Position numbers and translations under genes: made by a program
In this document: one piece after another, positions 44,637 to 48,708 of the stretch
How positions within the stretch are numbered: position 1 is the stretch's first letter
How the letters are laid out: each line of letters begins with the position of its first letter
NCBI RefSeq assembly: GCF_000786105.1
Contig: NZ_JTEV01000029.1
Span: 1-48,708, forward strand
Reading direction: 5' to 3'
Origin: Bdellovibrio sp. ArHS
GTDB lineage: Bacteria > Bdellovibrionota > Bdellovibrionia > Bdellovibrionales > Bdellovibrionaceae
DNA: 48,708 nucleotides
The notes under the pieces: model-generated
Told to the model about the DNA's origin: nothing
The model's database searches: none
The model's input: the letters and a program-made list of their open reading frames with translations, nothing else

Positions 44637-44655
44637 GACCATCATCCTGATGGTC
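44637..44655. promoter_or_regulatory. Inverted repeat upstream of the methyltransferase operon
   Basis: GACCATCA / TGATGGTC, 8-bp perfect arms, 3-base centre. It lies about 75-90 bases above the methyltransferase start, in position for an operator or for a terminator of an opposing transcript. Confidence 0.45.
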
Positions 44656-44749
44656 GCACACGCGCGGGAAATATTACCCTCTAGACTTTGGTTTAGGCAA
44701 ACTGAAACCAGACAGCCGAAAATCAGATTTTAAAATTGGAGATTAATAA

Positions 44750-44833
44750 ATGAAAAACCCAAATAGCAAGAAACTGATCAAAACAGATGCAACACAACTT
44801 CTGTTTCCTTCAATATCTCCTTTTTCAAGGTGA
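44750..44833 (+). CDS. Very short open frame, probably truncated
   Basis: 27 codons from an ATG with GGAG 9 bases upstream (MKNPNSKKLIKTDATQLL, stop at 44831-44833). It runs into the decayed XRE region on the opposite strand. It may be the start of a gene cut off when the repeat units recombined. Weak evidence. Confidence 0.25.
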   Translation: MKNPNSKKLIKTDATQLLFPSISPFSR

Positions 44834-44911
44834 GATTGGTATTTTTAGTAAGCCTCTTTACGGCAGAGAAACTCTCGTCTGATAACATTCTACTACCAGT
44901 GTTTCCACCTT
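44778..44911 (-). pseudogene. Decayed XRE regulator gene (copy B)
   Basis: The minus frame reads LSDESFSAVKRLTKNTNLTL then EILKE, aligning with LPEDYSAVKRLATEFSVSLSF of the intact XRE at 40880. Base changes within SAVKRL are mostly synonymous (TCTGCCGT.AA.AG.CT). The start codon and N-terminal helices are missing: the homologous upstream repeat begins immediately beside it, so about 270 bp have been deleted. Stop at 44778-44780. Confidence 0.65.
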
Positions 44912-45178
44912 GCTTGTCTGCTATGAAAGAAGCCCAATGTTCTGGGAAAATTCTCTGTAGCGTCGATTTTGTAGCGTTTCAAAAATCTGTAGCGTCCACG
45001 CGCTACAAAAACACTGCAAATGGGGTTATTTCGGATGATCTCGGGTGATATGAAGAAAATCTGACCTATTGAAACAATCTCTGATGGCAGACTGTAAATA
45101 TCTAATTTTAGATATGATTTTTAAAAACAAAAAAGCCACGCTTTTGATTCGTGGCTTTTTCAAAATTCATTGTTTGGG
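44912..45178. repeat. Repeat copy B (abuts the tRNA 3' end)
   Basis: Direct-repeat partner of 41332-41566 and, more distantly, 36102-36281. It contains GCGTCCACGC, GGTTATTTCGGAT, the GCCACG hairpin and TTCATT. It is directly followed by the CCA end of the tRNA gene (45180-45182), so it represents the tRNA-proximal end of an integrated element. Confidence 0.75.
45129..45160 (-). terminator. Hairpin terminator downstream of the tRNA
   Basis: AAAAGCCACG / CGTGGCTTTT stem with flanking A and T runs, 20 bases past the tRNA 3' end; its minus-strand T-run would end tRNA transcription. Confidence 0.8.
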
Positions 45179-45179
45179 A

Positions 45180-45256
45180 TGGTAGGGGGCGAGGGACTTG
45201 AACCCCCGATCCCAGTGTTATGAGCACCGTGCTTTAACCAACTAAGCTAGCCCCCC
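45180..45256 (-). tRNA. tRNA with CAT anticodon (elongator Met or lysidine Ile2)
   Basis: 77 nt including an encoded CCA. Acceptor GGGGGGC pairs with GCCCCCT (one G-U) and the discriminator is A. The D arm is GCTTAGTTGGTTAAAGC. Anticodon arm is CGGTG-CTCATAA-CACTG, giving anticodon CAT. T arm GGGGG-TTCAAGT-CCCTC. The anticodon stem lacks the three G-C pairs of initiator tRNA and the 1-72 pair is formed, so it is not fMet. Met versus Ile2 cannot be settled by eye. Its 3' end is the island insertion point. Confidence 0.92.
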
Positions 45257-45454
45257 ACTTTAGAGCTTCTAAAGTAGCAAAAGAGCTTACATCGCGCAAA
45301 GGCGGGATACGACGCTCCACTCCGCAATAGCTTTGTTCTCATGTTTTCGCCGATTACGAATGGACCATCTTCAAGACTGGACAACCCTAGAGCCAAGACC
45401 GAGGGAGTAAAATGGAGGCTCAAGCAATTTAATGCAACAAGGGAGGAGACTGCC

Positions 45455-46261
45455 ATGGATAAACACTATGAAGGACTGTGGGCCGTCATCACGGGGGCAT
45501 CCAGCGGAATCGGCTACGAACTCGCCAAACAGTTCGCTTTACATGGTTTCGATATTCTTGTCGCCGCAGAGGACGCAGGGATCGTCGAAGCCGCACACTC
45601 GTTCTCTCAATACGGCACAAAAGTGGACTACATTCAGGTCGACCTAAGAAAAGCGGAGGAAGTGGAACGACTTCATTCACGCATTCTTCAAGAAGGCCGG
45701 GCCTTGGACGCTATTGCCATTAATGCCGGAGTCGGCGTGGGAGGAGCTTCGTTTGACAAAACAGATCTGAAAACCGAAATCGACCTGATTCATTTAAACG
45801 TCGTTTCGGTGGTTCATCTAACAAAACTAGTATTAAAGGATATGATTGAGGCTGGCCATGGCCGCATTCTTTTCACATCTTCCGTCGCGGCATTCATGCC
45901 GGGACCGTATGAAGCCGTTTATTCAGCATCAAAAGCCTTCGTACAATCCTTTGCTGAAGGTATTCGCGCAGAGGCTAAAGACAAAGGAATTTCTATCACC
46001 GCACTTCAACCAGGCCCCACCGAAACAAACTTCTTCCATCGCTCAGGCATGGATGACACGAAGGTGGGCGACCAAGAAAAAGACCGTGCCGCTGATGTGG
46101 CAGAGGATGGTTTCGAAGCTTTAATGGCCGGCAGAGATAGCATTATTGCTGGCTCTTTGAAAAATAGAATTCAAGCGAACATCGCCAAGATCCTTCCTCA
46201 AAAAGTCGCAGCCAAAACTCACGAGAGTATGACAAAACCAAACAACCCCAAAGACCGATGA
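45455..46261 (+). CDS. Short-chain dehydrogenase/reductase
   Basis: 268 residues from the ATG at 45455 (GGGAGGAG 7 bases upstream; an open 38-codon upstream extension is ignored). Cofactor motif TGASSGIG (14-21), NAGVGVGG, catalytic TSS and YSASK. The tail extends beyond the classical SDR core with a Lys/Pro-rich end. Substrate unknown. Single gene closed by a long hairpin terminator. Confidence 0.9.
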   Translation: MDKHYEGLWAVITGASSGIGYELAKQFALHGFDILVAAEDAGIVEAAHSFSQYGTKVDYIQVDLRKAEEVERLHSRILQEGRALDAIAINAGVGVGGASFDKTDLKTEIDLIHLNVVSVVHLTKLVLKDMIEAGHGRILFTSSVAAFMPGPYEAVYSASKAFVQSFAEGIRAEAKDKGISITALQPGPTETNFFHRSGMDDTKVGDQEKDRAADVAEDGFEALMAGRDSIIAGSLKNRIQANIAKILPQKVAAKTHESMTKPNNPKDR

Positions 46262-46272
46262 GCTTGGCCAAA

Positions 46273-46307
46273 AAAGTAAAGGGAAGCTTATCGCTTCCCT
46301 TTACTTT
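46273..46307. terminator. Bidirectional terminator
   Basis: 15-bp perfect stem AAAGTAAAGGGAAGC / GCTTCCCTTTACTTT with a 5-base loop, between the convergent SDR and TraT-like genes. Confidence 0.88.
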
Positions 46308-46316
46308 AGTATCTTG

Positions 46317-47054
46317 TTAAAAAATGCCCGCAATACTTTGAGCTAACGATCTTTGCAGCTCAGGCTTGGCCTCTTCAAAGGCCAGATTTACTTTATTCGC
46401 CGAACTCAGAACTCGAGTTTGAGAAATCTTCCAATCACTTTTCTCTGAGTATTTTGAAATCGAGGCTCCACTAGTTCCGGACTGATTATTATGCAGGAAT
46501 GTTTGCTCCATTTTCCCTTTCCCCAAAAGACGCTCACGAATCTGTAGATCTGTGATCACACTGAAGTGCACGTCCTTCACCATCGAATCCGCCACCACCG
46601 CTGCCAGACCTCCTAAAATCCCCGCGCCCATGACCGCCTTGTCACTGCCGCCTAAAATAGAGGTCGTACCGGCTGCGATGATTGCGCCATCCATGCCATA
46701 ACCCTTATACATGGCGGCCTCTGCCGCGTTGGGGTCCATCTTACCCACTTGCAGCACATTGACCTGAATTACGAAATTCGCCTGATTCATCTTCGATGCG
46801 ATTTTAAAGCCCTTTGCGGCCAATGAGTTTCTTAGTTCCGATTCTAAAGAAAAATCCTTGTCAGATGTGTTCTTCACTTGAAGATACACTGTCTTAAGGG
46901 CCTCATCCTCAATGGGATCAATGAAAAGTGTCGCACTCATCTTGGTTTGCACGTCTAAGTTACGCTTAGAAACAGCAACCTGAGTCGCCGCACACCCCGA
47001 CAGCAGGGACAGTATGGAAATAAAAGCGGTTGTTTTAAAAAGATTCGGTTTCAT
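46317..47054 (-). CDS. traT: TraT-family outer-membrane lipoprotein
   Basis: 245 residues. Lipobox LSGC (mature Cys21) and TraT landmarks throughout: VSKRNLDVQTKMSATLFIDP, VYLQVKNTSDKDFS, a glycine/alanine-rich helical middle (AAGTTSILGG, GAGILGGLAA), QSGTSGASI and TRVLSSANKVNLAFEEAKPEL then QSIAGIF at the end. Plasmid TraT gives surface exclusion and serum resistance. Here it is chromosomal, without any conjugation gene nearby. The symbol is by homology only. Confidence 0.88.
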   Translation of the reverse strand: MKPNLFKTTAFISILSLLSGCAATQVAVSKRNLDVQTKMSATLFIDPIEDEALKTVYLQVKNTSDKDFSLESELRNSLAAKGFKIASKMNQANFVIQVNVLQVGKMDPNAAEAAMYKGYGMDGAIIAAGTTSILGGSDKAVMGAGILGGLAAVVADSMVKDVHFSVITDLQIRERLLGKGKMEQTFLHNNQSGTSGASISKYSEKSDWKISQTRVLSSANKVNLAFEEAKPELQRSLAQSIAGIF

Positions 47055-47206
47055 AAAAGGCCTCCGTTAGTTGAAGCCCTGTTAATCCAAATTCGAAACC
47101 AACAAATTGAAGATTCAAAGCCGTTTAAATTCGATCTAATGAAAAAACGTCTTTAAATTAAGAACGAAATCCAGGACTGAACCACCGATTAAGTTCAAAC
47201 ATTTAA

Positions 47207-47304
47207 AAAACAAAAGGGCCAGCTAAGAGTCCTTCAAGGTGACTTTGTTTAAGCCCTGAAAGGGCTTGTCACAGCGAAGGGGCCTTAGCTGACCCTTTTG
47301 TTTT
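47207..47304 (-). ncRNA. 98-nt rod-like RNA hairpin downstream of rpoD
   Basis: Outer arms AAAACAAAAGGG-CAGCTAAG / CTTAGCTG-CCCTTTTGTTTT pair over about 20 bases with one mismatch. Inside them CCTTC/GAAGG, GTGAC/GTCAC and the apical AAGCCCT-GAA-AGGGCTT continue one long rod. It could be the rpoD terminator with T-run, or a stable 3' RNA. Confidence 0.55.
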
Positions 47305-47324
47305 CCCCTTAAGAGGATCCGTGT

Positions 47325-48708
47325 CTAGCTATCAACAAACGCTTTTAGCTTGTTCGAGCGAGAAGGATGACGAAGCTTGCGAAGAGCTTTCGCTTCGATC
47401 TGACGGATACGTTCACGAGTAACGTTGAAGTCTTGACCCACCTCTTCAAGAGTATGGTCAGATTCTTCACCGATACCGAAACGCATACGAAGAACTTTTT
47501 CTTCTCTTGGAGTCAATGTCGAAAGAACACGGCGAGTTTGTTCCGCCAGGTTCAGGTTCACAATCGCTTCTGCAGGATTGATCACCTTCTTGTCTTCGAT
47601 AAAGTCACCCAAGTGTGAATCTTCTTCTTCACCCACCGGAGTTTCCAAAGAGATTGGTTCTTTAGCAATTTTCAAAACTTTACGAACCTTATCAACTGGC
47701 ATATCCATTTTATCTGCGATCTCTTCAGGGGTCGGCTCACGGCCTAGTTCCTGGATAAGATAACGGGATGTACGAACCAGCTTGTTGATTGTCTCGATCA
47801 TATGCACTGGGATACGGATTGTACGAGCTTGGTCGGCAATCGCGCGAGTGATCGCCTGACGAATCCACCAGGTCGCGTAAGTCGAGAACTTGTAACCACG
47901 ACGGTATTCGAATTTATCAACGGCTTTCATCAAGCCGATGTTACCTTCCTGGATCAAATCCAAGAATTGAAGACCGCGGTTTGTGTACTTCTTCGCGATA
48001 GAAACCACCAGACGCAAGTTTGCTTCAACCAATTCAGATTTCGCTGCATCGGCCTCACGCTCACCTTTCCAGATCGCTGTGTAGGTTTCCTTAACCCAGT
48101 TGTGGTTCATCTCAGTCTCAGAGTCCAAACGCTTGATACGTTTTTCAGCTTCTTGAGCCTGTAACACGTAAGACTTGAACTTTTGATAGTTCAAACCCGT
48201 GTCGCGAGTCATTCTTGTTAATTCTTTTTCGTTCGCGTCGATCAACTTCATACGCTCAGCCATAGCCGCAACGTCTTTAGAGAACGTACGCTCTACACCA
48301 TCTTTGATACGACGACGAAGAGTTCCGATACGGTTCACCAAGTTTTTGAACTTGATTACAACGCGATTGATCGTCTTACGATTGAAGTTCACGGACTCGA
48401 AGTTCGCCATCAACTTGTCGTTCATCACAACAAGTTCTTTCATAGCGGCTTGACGAGCTGGAGTGTTCGTTTCTTCTTTACGAAGAACCATGAAAAGCTT
48501 CTCAGCACCTTTTTGGTACTCAGTCACTTTACCGATAAGTTCGTGAATCTTATCGATGTATTCCTTTTCATCGTATTGAGTGTCTTCGTCCTCAAGACCA
48601 CGGAAGATCGATTTAACTTTGATACGGCCTTCATCAAGACGTTTACCAAGTTGAATGATCTCGTAGGTACCTAAAGGTGACAAAAGGATCGCACGAACGA
48701 TTTCACGC
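47325..48708 (-). CDS. rpoD: RNA polymerase primary sigma factor RpoD (5' part outside window)
   Basis: The last ~460 residues are present; the reading frame stays open to the right edge ([19 protein letters not shown]), so the gene continues beyond it. Region 2 is intact ([55 protein letters not shown]). Region 3 ([12 protein letters not shown]) and region 4.2 ([22 protein letters not shown]) are also intact. The insert before region 2 is moderately long. It is the housekeeping sigma factor. Confidence 0.97.
   Translation of the reverse strand, partial: REIVRAILLSPLGTYEIIQLGKRLDEGRIKVKSIFRGLEDEDTQYDEKEYIDKIHELIGKVTEYQKGAEKLFMVLRKEETNTPARQAAMKELVVMNDKLMANFESVNFNRKTINRVVIKFKNLVNRIGTLRRRIKDGVERTFSKDVAAMAERMKLIDANEKELTRMTRDTGLNYQKFKSYVLQAQEAEKRIKRLDSETEMNHNWVKETYTAIWKGEREADAAKSELVEANLRLVVSIAKKYTNRGLQFLDLIQEGNIGLMKAVDKFEYRRGYKFSTYATWWIRQAITRAIADQARTIRIPVHMIETINKLVRTSRYLIQELGREPTPEEIADKMDMPVDKVRKVLKIAKEPISLETPVGEEEDSHLGDFIEDKKVINPAEAIVNLNLAEQTRRVLSTLTPREEKVLRMRFGIGEESDHTLEEVGQDFNVTRERIRQIEAKALRKLRHPSRSNKLKAFVDS

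Overview
The window reads as chromosomal DNA of a predatory deltaproteobacterium-like organism, most likely Bdellovibrio or a close relative. This rests on family recall, not a database search. The signs are many small exported proteins and lipoproteins, frequent TTG/GTG starts with strong purine-rich ribosome sites, a chromosomal TraT-like lipoprotein, a SecA without the C-terminal zinc domain, and dense mostly core gene content.

Layout. 1-1564 (minus): end of a respiratory oxidase operon (cytochrome c, Sco copper chaperone, start of CoxB). 1711-6931: a divergent lipid/acyl cluster. Minus strand: FabG-like SDR and two alpha/beta hydrolases. Plus strand: a KAS III-like protein with an altered active site, then an acyl-CoA ligase. 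7015-14768: envelope and secreted proteins (phospholipase D-family lipoprotein, matrixin-like protease, BamE-like lipoprotein) plus the ribosome GTPase RsgA. 14749-21542: secretion and nitrogen core (zinc-ribbon protein, SecA, TrmL, GGCT-like protein, glnB-glnA). 21639-33267: a GcvH-like protein without the lipoyl lysine, a DUF1328 membrane peptide, EamA transporter, outer-membrane protein, parvulin, ClpP, GYF-PilZ protein, sugar-dehydrogenase/cytochrome c fusion, IF-1, an RRM protein, a histidine kinase, GNAT and DUF1697 proteins, and a TetR regulator with a COQ4-like gene under a 34-bp perfect palindrome.

About 33.4-45.2 kb is an AT-richer accessory region ending exactly at the 3' end of a tRNA gene with a CAT anticodon (45180-45256, minus). 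It holds a tyrosine integrase whose gene overlaps an excisionase-like gene and a DUF559-type nuclease, an AT-hook-like protein, an XRE-lipoprotein operon, and a probable modification/defence pair (C5-cytosine methyltransferase plus GHKL ATPase with a nuclease-like C-terminus). The upstream region of an XRE regulator gene occurs three times in diverged form, at about 36.1-36.28, 41.33-41.57 and 44.91-45.18 kb. The third copy abuts the tRNA and carries a decayed XRE gene. The simplest reading is successive element insertions at one tRNA site (tandem accretion), with methyltransferase/ATPase cargo in the tRNA-proximal unit and integrase plus envelope cargo in the next.

45.4-48.7 kb returns to core genes: an SDR, the TraT-like lipoprotein, a long rod-like RNA hairpin, and rpoD running off the right edge.
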